Below are positions 34,030 through 46,379 of a stretch of DNA of 64,000 bases, piece after piece. The stretch spans positions 7,192,001-7,256,000 of the forward strand of contig PUFA01000006.1 in the NCBI GenBank assembly GCA_003508835.1. Reading direction: 5' to 3'. This stretch comes from Eonycteris spelaea. Its lineage: Eukaryota; Chordata; Mammalia; Chiroptera; Pteropodidae. Each line of letters begins with the position of its first letter. Within the stretch, counting starts at the first letter, position 1. The notes under the pieces are model-generated. The model was not told where the DNA came from, searched no databases, and saw only the letters and a program-made list of their open reading frames with translations. The position numbers were made by a program, and so were the translations under genes.

Positions 34030-36394
34030 TAGAAAAAGAAAATGAAGTGAATGGATAGAATTTTCTCCTTTCCCGCCCCCTTCCCCCGCAGGGCCCCCCC
34101 CCCATAAATTGTTCTTAAATCTTTTGCGCCTTGTACAACTTGTCTGCTGGGGAGCAGTAGCAGATGACAAAACGAATGAACCTCCTATTGTCATATATCA
34201 CACCTGATACCAAGAATCTTTGCTCAGCTTGTCAGCATCATCTATCACATTGCATTTGGTAAGTAGGCTTTGGTTATATGTTTTTATCCTGCTAAATGTG
34301 ATTTCTTAAAAGTATTTTGTGTGTTATTATTTCCTGAGTTGTGGAGCCCTGCATACCTGTAATAGAGCTGTATTTTCTGCTAAATACAGCCAAATAAAAT
34401 TACCCCTCATTCAGGTGATGGGAATTAAATGTGTCACAGCTTTGTGGCATTCCCCAAAGAACCCAGCAGTACCAGGTGCTCCACCACCTGGATGAGTCTG
34501 AGAAGCCTTGTGATTGGGCTGGGCATTTACAAAGGTCTCTCCCAGATAGTAAAGTGACCTCAGCATGTCTCAGAGAAAGGGGGGAGCTTTTGTCTACCAC
34601 CGGGGTACTGAGAGTTGGCTGGAATACCTGGACTAGACGCCAAATGGCCTAGGAGGCTAAGAGTGTTAGAAGAATAGAGTCAGAGGAATTGACTTTTGCC
34701 CCTGAACAAAGAGTGAGGTTTAGGTAAGTTGGCTCCAGGGATTTAGGAGGCAAGATGCCACCTCGAAGTCATAAAGCATCTAGAAAGATCTGGAATGAGC
34801 AGGGAGGACGTGGGTCTACCAAGTAGGGTACTTTAGGGTCCTGACTTGAGACAGCTCAGGAAGAAGGAACTGGGGTTTTTGCAGCTCTTGCTTGCATTCG
34901 CAGAATCAGAGCGATCTGCTTTGGAAACGTGGCTATTTTTATGCTGTTTGTAATTTAGTGTTTATTTCCTGTCTTTTTCACGTGGGCTCTGGGCTGACTC
35001 ACTGATTCACCGAACATTTTTGGAGCATCCACTCTGTGTACTGCAGAGTACACAGGGCAGGGGATTGCAGGGGTCCAAGGGGGTGGAGCAGCATTCTTGG
35101 ACCTGCTGGCATCTGAATGACTTCGTGGTTGGTCCAAGTAGGTGACCTGCAGTGATAACCATGTTCCTTGAACATTTAGATACATACAGTTCAGACAGTC
35201 TTGCACTTGTATCTTCCTCCCTCCCCTGTGTGCTGGGGAGGAGGAGTGCTGAGGCTCAGAGAGAAGAGACGAACTAAAGATGACCCAGCGGAGTGGAGCC
35301 ACAGCTCTTCCTTTTCACCCTTCACGCCCACTCTCCTTCTTGCCCTTGCTCCTTCTCGATCATTTTATGCTTACGTTGTTCCAAGCATTCTTTCACTCCT
35401 GAGTTGTCACTCTCCATCCTCAAGTCCCACTCAGTGTTCATTTTGGCCATTTCTCTGTCTCTCTAGATGGGATAGGTGCACGTGTAAAGAGAAAGAGGAA
35501 AGGTGAGGGCAGGTGTTAGCATCCAAATTTTAAGTCTCTGGGTGATACGATTCTGCCTCCTGCGTGAGAAAGTTCTCCTTTCTGGCTATTTCAGATTCTT
35601 CCTGCTGTAATGTAAATCCATCTCGTCCGTGACCTGACATGGCCATTTGTGGAGTTTGGGAGGGGACATCTAGATTGGAAGCCAGCAGCTTCAGGGACTT
35701 TTCTTTCTGGGGCTGTAGCAAAGAAGCTCTCAGACAATTAAACTAAAATGGCTACACTTTCACTCACATGGGCTTGGACAGATTTATAATATTTTCTTTT
35801 TTAAAAAATTGGGACTTTTTTTTTTCCCATGCAGACAATGATTTATGGAATAATCAATTTCTTTAGCTCCCTAATACATTGGAGTGAGCTGTCAGTGCAG
35901 ACATCCATCTCCCCCAGAGGCTGGGGAGGGCGGAAAGCCTTTAGCTTGACTCAGCCGGCAGAAGGCAGCTTTTTCTGTGCGCTGCTTTGATCCCAGACCC
36001 GGATCTGAGGCCCATAGTAAGGAAGGTCTGGGGCTCCTGCAGCCCCACGCTTTGAGCAAAAATGCTAATGCTTCCTCCTTATCAGTCTCAGCCTCACCCA
36101 GAGAGGAGTGAGGTGCAGCATGTGCTGTCTCCATTGTGCAGGTATGGAGATTAAGTGCCGGAGAGGATGCTCAAAGACTAGAGTTTGGAGATGTGAAGGC
36201 AGGCGTGGTATCTTTGAATCTCTGAGGGCTGCAGTGTGGAGGGAGGAAACCTGGTTTTAGAGGTCCCAGTAGAGAGATTTGGGGCCAGTGGGGTGATGGT
36301 CCAAGAAGGCAACAGTTCAACCCTTGGCAGTGTCCATGGGTCAGGAAGGAGACTGGGGGCTATAGCCAGCTTCAGGGAGGGCCCATCAACGTTT
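34030..36394. other. Unannotated intronic stretch
   Basis: A C-run at 34095-34103 and a weak antisense L2-like end near 35000-35080. Otherwise nothing recognised. Confidence 0.45.
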
Positions 36395-36545
36395 TTGAGC
36401 AGTATAATGCCTAATATACTGCTATGTCCGATGTCATTTAATTTTCACATCTCTCTAATGTAGGGTATTTTGCAGATGTAGAAATTGATGTCTAAAGCAG
36501 GTGGATGGTCCAAGGTCATACAGCTGGTCGAGTTGGAGCTTTATG
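36395..36545 (-). repeat. MIR, antisense
   Basis: TTTTGCAGATGTAGAAATTG then GGTCCAAGGTCATACAGCTG. Confidence 0.6.
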
Positions 36546-36905
36546 CATTCATTCCCACAAGCAGTTGTTTATTCCGTGAGCCTTTACTGAGCACATACTA
36601 TATGTCAGCGCTGTGCCAGGTGCTGGGACTATAAAGGTGAGTAAGATAGACGTGATCCTCGCCCTCCAGGGGCTTGCAGTCTGGGAGGAAAGACAGACTT
36701 CAAAGAGTCATTACCATTTAAAAACATGTTATAGAATGGAAGTGCAGACTGCCAGGGGAAATCAGGAAAGGCTTCCCTGAGGAAGTGACATTTGGGCTGA
36801 GACCTAAGGATTGGTTAGGTGAAGGTAATAAGGGGGTGTGAGGGATGTGTTCTAGGTAGAGGGAATAGCATATGCAAACACCCATGGGGCAGACCGTTGT
36901 GTTAA
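36545..36905 (-). repeat. L2 3' region, antisense
   Basis: GAGCACATACTATATGTCAG, then GTGACATTTGGGCTGAGACC and TAGGTAGAGGGAATAGCATA. Related but weaker text may continue to about 37240. Confidence 0.65.
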
Positions 36906-37984
36906 GTTGCACCACATAAACTACCAGCTTTGTGGGTCAAACCTGGTCAAATGTCAACAATTTCACATTTCAAACTAGTGTTTAAAAAACTCAAGGAAGT
37001 CCAGTGTGAGTGGAGTGAACAGAGAAATGTGGCAAAAATAAAGCCTAAGTAGTGAGCGAGCTTCAAGGAAAGCCATATAAGTCAAGGTAAGGAGGTTGGA
37101 CTACCTCAAGGGCAATTGGGAGCCATTGAGGACCATACGAAGGGGTAAAACATAACTAGATTTGTACCTTTGAAAAGTTGCCCTGGAGGCTGTGCGTTGT
37201 GACTACAGGAGGCACAAGTGGAAGCTGGGGGACTCTCAGTTCGGGTGAGAAAGGGCAGAGACAGGATGGAGGGCTGGTTAGAGACTGAGTGTCCTGACAC
37301 CTGGTCCAGGGCTCTCCACAGAAGCCTGGCAGTCCCCTTTGTCCCAGGCCTGAGCACTGGGAGCCAGGCCATGCACACATGAGTGGTCCATTCTGGAGCT
37401 ATGCATCTGTTGTGTGAGACCTCCATTGATGAAGGCCACATTTGGCTGTCTGCAAGCTCGGCTGGACTTCCAGCACCATTTCATTGTTCCCTGGTTTGAC
37501 CAGAAACACTTGGTGGATTCTATCTCCTGGCACCCAAGGTGGCAAGCACTCCTTGGATGACGATTGCTCACCTTACAACCTCCTCCAGCTGGCAGGCAAG
37601 TCCTAGATGTCTGGTTGCACAGCCAGGCTTTCTGAGAGTCCTAGGTCCTTCTGACAACATGGCAGGGAGGCCCGGGAAAAGGTCTCTGTCTGGTCTCAGC
37701 TTTTCCCTTAGAAGTTTCCAAAGGGTCAGGAGCTTCCCTGTGGCTGAGCTGAAACCCCTTCTTCCACTGAGGGTGGTGCTATCCTTCTCCTTGGCAGACT
37801 TGGTGGGAGGAGAGAGACCTCCGCCTGCAGGACAGGTGCAGGAGTAACTGACACGTAGGACTGCAGCAGCAGGGGTGGGAACGGCAGCCCCACAAAGACT
37901 TGTCAGGCTACGTTTCCCTTATGGTTTTGATTTCTAGCGTGCTGTGCTAACACAGTATGACTATATTCATAAAAATAACAATAG

Positions 37985-38130
37985 AGATCCCTTGGAGGCT
38001 TACCATGTGCTTATAATAAGTTTACAATAGGCATCTTCCGGACATTCAGTCACTTAATCCAGCAGTCTAAGAGGTAGGACTTTATCCCCACTTTATAGAT
38101 AAGGAAACAGAGCCTAGGATAATGCACACA
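37985..38130 (-). repeat. MIR, antisense
   Basis: CCCCACTTTATAGATAAGGA and the preceding GCTTACCATGTGCTTA. Confidence 0.55.
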
Positions 38131-38214
38131 GAGGAAGCAGTTCATCGATGTTAGCTAATACAGTCATCGTCTCTGTGGTCATCATCATCATCATGGTTGC
38201 TGTTTTATTTTCAG

Positions 38215-38285
38215 TAATGGATGCAAAGACCTATCACAATGCCTGGTACACAGTAGGTGTTCAGGAGTATTTGTTGACTCTGTTT
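38215..38285 (+). repeat. MIR or L2 3' tail, sense
   Basis: CAATGCCTGGTACACAGTAG then GTGTTCAGGAGTATTTGTTG. Confidence 0.5.
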
Positions 38286-38689
38286 ATACAGATTCACGCA
38301 GGAAATGGAGTGTGTGGACGGGATCCAGAAACCAGCTTGGGACAGGCTCTTCCCAGCTCCCTTGATCCCTGAGGATCTTTGCTCTCATTTCCCTAGCCCT
38401 GGCCTTTTTTTAGCCTGGTCACTTTCCTTTCTCGTGCTCCTTGCCCGTCCCCCATTCCTCTAGCCAGAGCACCCAGATTCTCTGGCCTCTCTGTCCTTTT
38501 CTGGCAGCTGCAAGGAATGCAGAGACAACCCTAGTGCCCCCTCTCTTGGAAGTGAGGGGTTTGCAAGACCCCTGTCCTTCAGGATTTCACATTGCAGAGC
38601 TCCGCCCAGTCCTCAGCCCTAGCAGACCCCTCCCCCTGGTCCCCAGTGAGGGCTCCGGAGAAACCGCTTCACCTATAGAACCATTATCA

Positions 38690-38900
38690 GCTCGGGGCTC
38701 CCATGCTTCTGCACTCTGTGCTTCCCACCCGGAACACCTTCCCCTCTTTGGCTGAATTTCTTCTTTCTCATGTTTCATGTCCTTTTGCAAGTCTCATCTT
38801 CTCCAGGAAGCCTCCTTTGGTGCACCCAGGCAGTGATGGTCACCTTTCTGAGCCTCCCTGGAGCCTTTCTCTAGCCCCCTTTTCAGAGCACTTCTCCTTG
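38690..38900 (+). repeat. L2 fragment, sense
   Basis: CACCTTCCCCTCTTTGGC, CTCATCTTCTCCAGGAAGCC and TCCTTTGGTGCACCCAGG follow the L2 3' region order. Confidence 0.6.
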
Positions 38901-39559
38901 GTGTAGAAATGATCTCCTTCACCACGTGTCTTCCTTATGAACCCAGAGCTCACACTTTTGAAACTTGTGGACATCTTGGCATTTGCCTCAAACTGTTTTG
39001 TTTTGTTTTGTTATTAAAATACTGTCACCGACAACAGTGCCTTTTGATGGTTCATTCTCTTGAAGACAAATCCTTAGCCTCGAATTCAAGGAATACTCTC
39101 CCTGAACTCTGTTTCTGGGTTCTGCCTCCCCCGCCACCCCCATCAATTTAATTTTAAGTTGAATTAGTTTTGTAAGTCGATTTAATCAGCACTCAACAAT
39201 TAGGATGTTTTATATAAAATTTTAGATTTCCAGCTTCTCGTTCCACGTGCCACAGCCTCCTCTCCTTATAGTACATCCCCTGCGTCAGGGCCATTTACTG
39301 TCATTCATGTGCTGTTTCCCTTGCAGTAGAGTTAAGAGGGAAAAGTAAAATATTTTGTGTGCCTGTGTTTTTATTTTCAGGAGTAAACAAAAAACAGACT
39401 AAGAGGGCTGTTCATTTCTCATGTTTTTCTCTTACCAGTCCTGCTTTACTTTAGGTTTCCTGTGGGCCCCACTAGCACCTCTGCCGCCCCCCCGCCCCCT
39501 CCCACCATGGTCCAGGAGCTTCTCAAAGGCAAGGCCCTTGTCTCATTCCTATTTACCAT

Positions 39560-39700
39560 GAGAATAACAGCTGTCATTCATTGAGCCATTGTCTATCACA
39601 TTGAACCCTAGAGTAGGTACAGTTATTCCCACTTTCCAGATGGGGGATCTGAGCCCTGGTGAGGTCAAGGGACCCCTTCAGTAAGTGATGGTGTCACGAA
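39560..39700 (-). repeat. MIR, antisense
   Basis: TTATTCCCACTTTCCAGATG preceded by CATTCATTGAGCCATTG. Confidence 0.6.
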
Positions 39701-41514
39701 GATGTAAATGATGTTCTGCCAATTTGTTCCCCAGTGTATTCTCAACCACCCCGAGCGAGGCCAACAGTAGGCAATTAATAAGTGTTGCAACAAATCAAAT
39801 TGAATTCCAGAGTCAAGGATGGGATGGAGCCAGGTGGGACCCCCGCATCCCCACCAGCAGCACACCGCCACATGGACATGGTAAGGTTTGGACGCTTCTT
39901 CCTTCCTTCCTTATTTTGGCACCTAGCTGGCTCCAAGCTGCTGCTGTACATCTCTGGGGCGGCATTACCCAGAGTTAAGTTAACATGCGCCGGGTGGAAA
40001 ATCTGCTGTGAGTCCCTTCACGTTACCATGTCTTTGAGGAGCCAGGACATGGTGCGGGCATCAGAGCTCTGCAGGAGCAGTTTAACAACCTTGTTCACTC
40101 CCTGCAGGTCTTGCAGCGGCCGCAGGCCCATCACTCTGACACAGTCCCAGCAACTAATTGGGCCTGGATAATAGGCCACACAGACACATGTCCTTTCCCA
40201 TCCCCCTCCAGGCTCTGAGGGGTGAGTCAAAGTAAGAAGCTCTGCAAAGCTGCCACTTCTGCTTGGCGGGGGTTGGGGAGAATGGAGAAGGAGGGGAGAA
40301 TCTGTGCCCCACCCAGGCAGGCACAGGGTGCTGGGCATCCTCACCCTGGCCAGGCTACACCTACAGTGAGAGTGTGGGCTGTCTGGTGTCAAGGGTTTCC
40401 TGTGGACGTTGTCAGGAGGCAACCGCTAAAGGAAGATTTAGCAAAGAATAAAGCTCCAGCTCCCCACCTAGAATAGTGTTTGTAAATCCTGCCTCGCTCA
40501 GTTCTTGAGATCTCATTATCCGCGTGACCCCTTGGATCCAGGTGGTAATGGGAAGCTTCAGATTAATTGGGAGATGTTTTCTTTGAAGACCCTCCAGCTT
40601 TCTGCACAAGTGAGTTAAGTTCTGGACCAAATGGGGGCTCCTGCTTTCTCGCTGTTTGGTGTTCGCTTTGCCTCCTGCTGCTGGGATGTGCTTTGGGTAT
40701 ATGGATTATTCTTCAAATCCAGACTCAAGGATCCTAAGACTCAAAATGCTTCCAGTTAAAGATCCCACACATCTGTCCTTCCTGGGTCTGGAAGCCTGCC
40801 CCTTTCCAGGGAGAGGGTATTCTTGGTGATGTTGTTGAATGTCTTGGCAGGGATAAGGAGTGAATGACTTACCCCTGACACCATTTGAGATGGTGCCAGA
40901 GGCCACGTGGGTGCACAGTTCAGGCCACTTCCCTGAGCTGAGCTCAGACTCTACCAGTTATGGGAACTAAAAGGTTTTGACTTCCTGGAAATTGCAGAGG
41001 CCCTGAAGGTCATACTGGTGTTTGAACATCTGTGAAAGTCTGTCCGAGTGTCCTTCATTCTTCCCAGCCCCCAGAGGCCATGCTGGGGTCATCGGCCCCA
41101 CCCATGGGTCAGTAGGTCTGGTTTCTCTATCTCCTAGGTGCTTAGAACCAAAAGTGGAAAGAGGTATGTGACACATCCAGCCACCCTGAGGTTCAGGGAT
41201 TCCTGCGCCAGCTTGAAGTGACTTTCCAATGCTGTCCAGGGTAAGACAGGGGTACCCATGCTGGGACAGACCCCCTCCGCTTCAGGGTTCAATAAGAGAA
41301 CAGTCCAGGCCGGGACATCCCAGTCTTACAGCCTCCTGTGCTCTCTGTCCCTCGGGGTCTCTGCTTTAACACATGATCTCCAGGGAAATAGTGCTTTTCC
41401 TCTCTTTCCTACTGTGTGGACAACACTGCCTTTCCTCATTGCCCCAACCCAGGAGACAGGCTCGCACTAAAAACAAACAAGCAAAAAGAACATGCAGACT
41501 GAAGCCAGGAAAAA
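39701..41514. other. Unannotated intronic stretch
   Basis: No repeat or gene recognised. 40440-40600 is moderately AT-rich with GATTAATTGGGAGATG. Confidence 0.45.
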
Positions 41515-41687
41515 ACTTAGCCAGTATTCATTGGGCACTTACTATGCCAGAGAGTGTTCTAAGCACTTTTATGTATTCATTCTTTAATCTTCACAAGGAC
41601 CTTAAGAGATGGTACAGTTAGCCCCACTTTGCAGATGAAGAAATTATGGCCCAGAGAGGTGAAAGGACTTGCCCTGAGGTCCTGCAG

Positions 41688-41701
41688 CCAGTAGGTGGCA
41701 G
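41688..41701 (+). promoter_or_regulatory. CTCF-like core motif inside an antisense MIR
   Basis: CCAGTAGGTGGCAG matches the degenerate core CCASYAGRKGGCRS at all positions. It derives from the MIR tRNA-related arm and lies just before two consecutive hairpins (41714-41746 and 41777-41817). MIR copies commonly carry this string, so occupancy must be shown independently. Confidence 0.4.
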
Positions 41702-41713
41702 AACCCAGATTCC

Positions 41714-41746
41714 AATCTAGAGGTCAGGCCTCAGAGCCTCTAGATT
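41714..41746. repeat. Inverted repeat, 10-bp arms
   Basis: AATCTAGAGG (41714-41723) and CCTCTAGATT (41737-41746) with a 13-base loop, at the tRNA end of the MIR. Confidence 0.9.
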
Positions 41747-41776
41747 GTACTGTAGGACAACTCTACATATTAGAGC

Positions 41777-41817
41777 AAATCTGAATTATTGTTTAGTGTA
41801 AACAATAATTCAGATTT
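41777..41817. repeat. Perfect hairpin, 19-bp arms, 3-base loop
   Basis: AAATCTGAATTATTGTTTA (41777-41795) and its exact complement TAAACAATAATTCAGATTT (41799-41817) are separated by GTG. No mismatch. The flanking bases do not extend the pairing. Confidence 0.97.
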
Positions 41818-41999
41818 CTGAACCTAGTCCTGATAGAATCTGGGCAGGAGTTTCCTGGGCTTCAGGATCCCTTGATGCTAAGATAGGATGTTTAGACCCT
41901 GTTTTGACCTCATTGTTTTAACCCTGAATGAACCAATAAATTCTTATCGAGATGAGTGAATCAGAAATAGGAAGCCAGTGATTGAGACAGAGATACTCA

Positions 42000-42080
42000 G
42001 AGACAAGGAGACAGAGGAAACAGAAAGAGAGAGACAGAGAGGGAGGTGGAGGGAGGGAGGGAGGGAGGGAGGGAGGGAGG

Positions 42081-42136
<56 letters not shown>

Positions 42137-42160
42137 AGAGAGAGAGAGAGAGAGAGAGAT
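42000..42160. repeat. (GGGA)n/(GA)n microsatellite
   Basis: A purine-only tract of about 160 bases with a pure GA block and a GGGA block. Confidence 0.95.
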
Positions 42161-42619
42161 TGAATGGATTCTGGTACTAGGCTCCAAGCTCTTAAATGCC
42201 TCTCGTAGGGTCAAGACTTCCTCCCTATCGAAGTGGCAGGTTCAAATGTTCTATACTGCCACCTGGGATCACTTCACTCTGATCTCCACCTGTGTTCCTG
42301 GCCTCCCTGCTGATTTCTAGCTTCTCATCAATGAAGCCATTGGGTATGGCTTATCTTCTGTTAGTGGACAAGTGCCACATGTCAGATACTTAAGGTTGTG
42401 CCAGACTGGCAGAGTGGGGTTTTCCAGGAGGGACCTGATCATCTAAATGGAATCCATGTGAAGAGGTGTCTGAGATGTCAGAGAGGGAACTCTAGATGGA
42501 ATACGCCCATCCCTGTTGGCACTCAGAAGCTGGTGTGCAGTTTGTCTTGCCTGGCTTCTTTCCTCTCTCTCCTCTTCTCTTCCATCCCCTCCCCCTTCCC
42601 TCCTGCCTTCTTTCCTTCT

Positions 42620-43065
42620 TTTAATAAATGCTGGTTGAGCACCTACTATGTGCCAGGTGTACTGGGTGCTAGGTATAGAGTGATGACCAAATTAATGAGA
42701 TTTCCTTCTTCATGCGATCTTGTCTAGTCTACTTAGGGTGACAAACAATAAAATAAACAAATACGTAGTTATTAATTGCAGCAAATGCTTGCATGCAAAT
42801 AACTGACGGAACTGCTCTTCGGTTTGGGTGCAGGGAGGGCCTCTCTGAGGAGGTGGCATTTAGACTGAGGCCTGAAGGACAGGGGGAACCTGCCGTGAGA
42901 AGAATGTAGAAAGGAGCATTCCAGGCAGAGGGAACAGCACGTGTGAGGGCCTTGAGATAGGAGAGGGCATGGGATGGTCCAGAACAGAGAGGCGGTCCAC
43001 ATGGCTGGGCTTGGCATGCACGGAGTAGGGGATTGTCTTAAGATGAGGCTGGGAAGGTGGATTTC
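42620..43065 (-). repeat. L2 3' region, antisense
   Basis: GAGCACCTACTATGTGCCAG, AGGGCCTCTCTGAGGAGGTG and GCATTCCAGGCAGAGGGAAC, in the L2 order. Confidence 0.75.
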
Positions 43066-43734
43066 CAAAGCTTGCTCTGGCATCGACTTGGGGCTCTCCT
43101 AAGCATGCGGTCCAAGGCGCATGCTAGCTTTGTACCACAGACCATTGGTTCCTCTGGCCTTTTCAGGCTCTGGGGCTCAGCTTCATTGCCCATTGTCTAC
43201 ATCCTTTCGTGGAGCTGCTCATGGTGAGTGCACCCCCTTCCATCAAGGAGTCTCTCCCAAGCCTGTCCCAGGCGTGGGCCTGATGTTACTGTGGAGGAGC
43301 TGGCATTGCACCTCTGAGGAGCACAGCTCTCCGCTGGGGAGGGGCTGCTTTTCCAGGGAGATTTTATTTATTTTTTCAGTCAAATCCTCAGTGTCTAAGT
43401 GAGTGAACCCACGGAGGCTTAAAGGTGTCACATCATTACAGGGGCAGGTGGGGAGCAAAGTAGCAAAGGTTCTCAGTGGCTCATTCCATGAAGCATGTGC
43501 CAGGGTTTGTACCCATGGATGGCCCACACTCTTTCAGACACCTGGATATTTCAAGGATGGGACACCAGGCCATGGCTTAGTCCATTGGTGAGTTATTGAA
43601 CATCAATTAGTGTCTAGGTCCAGGCTAGGTGCTTTGGGGGACTCTAGAAAGAGAAGCCATCATCTGAGTCATGGAATCCTCTTTGGAATGTCAAGTGAAT
43701 TCACATCTGTGTCCTGTTCGATGCTTCCAACAGT

Positions 43735-43895
43735 GAGCTCAGCAGGCAGGGCAGGACCGAGGCTCCCCAAATTACACATGAAGAAACCGAAGTTCAGTGA
43801 GGCCAAGTCATTTATTCAAAGTCGCACTAGTAAGAGCTGGATCAGGAAAGTCCTGAAGTCAGATCTGCATGTGACTCATTCCGTCACCTTTTAGT
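43735..43895 (-). repeat. MIR, antisense
   Basis: CACATGAAGAAACCGAAGTT then GGCCAAGTCATTTATTCAAA. Confidence 0.6.
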
Positions 43896-44030
43896 TGCTC
43901 AATGACCTTGGGAACACAAGGCCAGCCTGATTATTCTCATCTGAAAACATGGAGAGACATGGATTGTGTCAAAGCACTTAGCTCGGGGCATGGTAAACAG
44001 TAGGTGCTCCGTAAGTATACAGCTCCATTT
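43895..44030 (+). repeat. MIR, sense
   Basis: TCAATGACCTTGGGAACACA and GGCATGGTAAACAGTAGGTG. Head to head with the preceding copy. Confidence 0.5.
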
Positions 44031-44795
44031 CCTGGGCATCTTCTACGCCATCACCTTTGTTCCTGCTTTTGAGGGTTTCAGGTGATCTTGCACAAAAACG
44101 TCTTGATATTTGCTGTCAGGGAGACAGAACATCTGGAAGATTGGCCCATCTTTTTTCCCGCCATCCCAGTGTTTCGGTGTCATGAAGATAAAGCCGCAGA
44201 GATGTACCTGCCAGGGCCTAGTTCCCAGAAGGCCATAAAACATGGGTGATTCTGCCTGGCCTCGCCCGCCACAATCCAGTAAAGTGCTCCTCTCGTCCAA
44301 CACATGGTTATTTTTTTTACAAAATCGCTGAACTAGCCATGTTAGCTGTATTGATCAATAAATTACTTTGATGAAAACTCAATAGTCATTGGCCCCCTGG
44401 CACTCATTCCCACACAAAGGAAGGGCTTTACACTTTTTACATCTCAAAAACCTTAGTGCCATTTCCTGTTCCATTTTTCTTCTCTCCTACCACTCCCAGG
44501 GGCAGCTGCCCGAGACAGAGCCGGTCTGGACAAGACTCAGGGATTCCTAGGACTACTGCCAGGGCTTCTTCTGGCCCGGGCCATGGGGGCTCCCTGGGAG
44601 GAGAGTTGATTCATCTACCCAGACCTTAAAGAACAGTTTTGCTTTCCAGGGCACACTGGACCCACAGCCACCAGTGCTCCTGGGCATCCTGCTAGGTACC
44701 TGAGACCATCATTAGCAGCTCTGCTGGGGAAATGGCAACCAGTTACAGCACCAGCCTCCTGTTTGGAAGAACCAAGAGCCATGGTCTTCCTTTAA

Positions 44796-44833
44796 ATTCA
44801 TTCATTCATTCATTCATTCATTCATTCATTCAT
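44796..44833. repeat. (ATTC)n microsatellite
   Basis: Nine uninterrupted ATTC units. Confidence 0.95.
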
Positions 44834-44994
44834 TTGACTTTTTTGAGCCTTCAGTGTGTGCTGGGAATTTTCCATGTCTAATCTTACTGAATGCTTGTGT
44901 TTGAAGTTAACGCTTGCCCCTTAGGCACAACAATATCCTGTATTGCATGCTTAGAAAAGGCAGGTGCTGTGCTAAGCATATGGATATCAGATGC

Positions 44995-45290
44995 AGCTGC
45001 AAAGCTGGTTTTGACCCCAGACACTGGAGCCTCACTGCCTGGGTTCAAATCCTGGCTCTTGACCTTGGGAAAATTCTGAACTTCTCTGTGCTTCGGTTTC
45101 TCCGTCTGTAATATGGGGGTGAAAAGGGGTAGAACAGATTGATTTACTGCGGATCAACACCACGTGCCTGGCACATATGCGTACCATGTAAGCGTTGGCC
45201 GCTTTTAGCTGGTGAGGAATGAATGAGCTAATATGTGTAATGTGCTAAGAACAGTGTCTAATACATAGAGCTTGAGGCATGTAAGCTAAT
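44995..45290 (+). repeat. MIR SINE
   Basis: CTGGGTTCAAATCCTGGCTC and TCGGTTTCTCCGTCTGTAAT, with tail text repeated near 45165 and 45245, suggesting two overlapping copies. Confidence 0.75.
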
Positions 45291-45400
45291 AACATCGTCT
45301 CATTTAATTCTCACAACAGTACTATGCAGCAAAAACTGTCAGTCTCCCATTTTACAGATGAGAAAACTGAGGTCAGGCAGATCATCTGGAATCTCAGGAC
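45285..45400 (-). repeat. MIR, antisense
   Basis: TCATTTAATTCTCACAACAG then CCCATTTTACAGATGAGAAA. Confidence 0.7.
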
Positions 45401-45634
45401 AGAGATTTCGACGTGGCTGGTTCGACTGTAGCTGCAGGCCTTTTTCTATCGTGCCGGACTGCTTGGTGCGGACACAGTGCTCTGGAGTTGGAAAGCACCT
45501 GTGAACTGCCTGGGCCAGCAGAATAAACGTAGTACAGATGGGAGAACTAAGGCCCAGAAAGCACTTGGACAGTCGGTCAGGTCGGATGACTCCAGGGTGC
45601 TTTCTACCCATATCACAGCCAGTGACCACACGTC

Positions 45635-45685
45635 CTCAAGTCGCCCGGGTTGTCCTGGTTATGTCCGTTGTCCTGTGTAAGTATG
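45635..45685. mobile_element. Possible fragment of the same MITE-like family
   Basis: GTGACCACACGTCCTCAAGT followed by CCCGGGTTGTCCTGG resembles the 61000 element's terminal text. Short and uncertain. Confidence 0.3.
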
Positions 45686-45719
45686 AAGTGAGCCATTTCC
45701 CTCCAGAGCATTCTTAGCA

Positions 45720-45895
45720 TAGCTGTTAAGTGAAAAGGTTCTTGACTCAGACTTGCTGGGTTTGAATCTGGATTCACCATGTGTCGTCTGTCACACGCTT
45801 CGTGCCTCAGTTTCCCTTGGCCTGTAGAAAGAATCGAGTTGGAAAAGATGCCTGATTCATAGAAAGCACGCAGTAGATGTTACCTTGTATTTATT
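45720..45895 (+). repeat. MIR SINE
   Basis: GCTGGGTTTGAATCTGGATT and GTGCCTCAGTTTCCCTTGGC. Confidence 0.7.
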
Positions 45896-45989
45896 CTTCT
45901 CAAGAATAAACATTAAAATAAGGGAATTAAATGCCCTTTTATACAGCTCTAAACATATTTACAACTTGTCTGACCCTCAGGCAGCTCTG

Positions 45990-46150
45990 GAAACTGGAAC
46001 AGGTAGAGTTTGCCATTCCTAATTTATAGTCAAGCAAAGAGAGGTCCAACTTGCGTGCCTCACAGGTCACACAGCTGGCTGATGAGAGAGGCAAGACTCA
46101 GACTCACATCTGTGTGATCTGCAAAGCAGCCCTCTTCCCTGCATTACACG
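45990..46150 (-). repeat. MIR, antisense
   Basis: CACAGGTCACACAGCTGGCT preceded by a diverged AATTTATAGTCAAG. Confidence 0.6.
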
Positions 46151-46379
46151 TGCCCTTTTTCCAAAGGCCTGGCCACAGGGAAAACCCAACCCCCAAAGAA
46201 GCTGGAATTGGCCTCTCAGGAAGCTTCTCCCTCTTCCCAGGTATAGGTGCTTTCTCGGCAGGCTTAATACTTGCCTCTTCTTCTTTATTATCAGCACATT
46301 GGCCGCCAGTCCACGCTCCACCCTCACCCCCCAAGCCTCTGTCCCTGCCCCTCCCATCAGCATCCTCTGGACTGTGGCT

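Larger units (their letters stand above)
41515..41750 (-). repeat. MIR, antisense, nearly full length
   Basis: GGGCACTTACTATGCCAGAG to CCCCACTTTGCAGATGAAGA and on to the tRNA arm at the CTCTAGATT hairpin. Confidence 0.85.

Noticed and set aside
44043..44303. 86-codon minus-strand frame
   Set aside because: No hydrophobic or catalytic pattern, no family resemblance, and the segment is better explained as non-coding.
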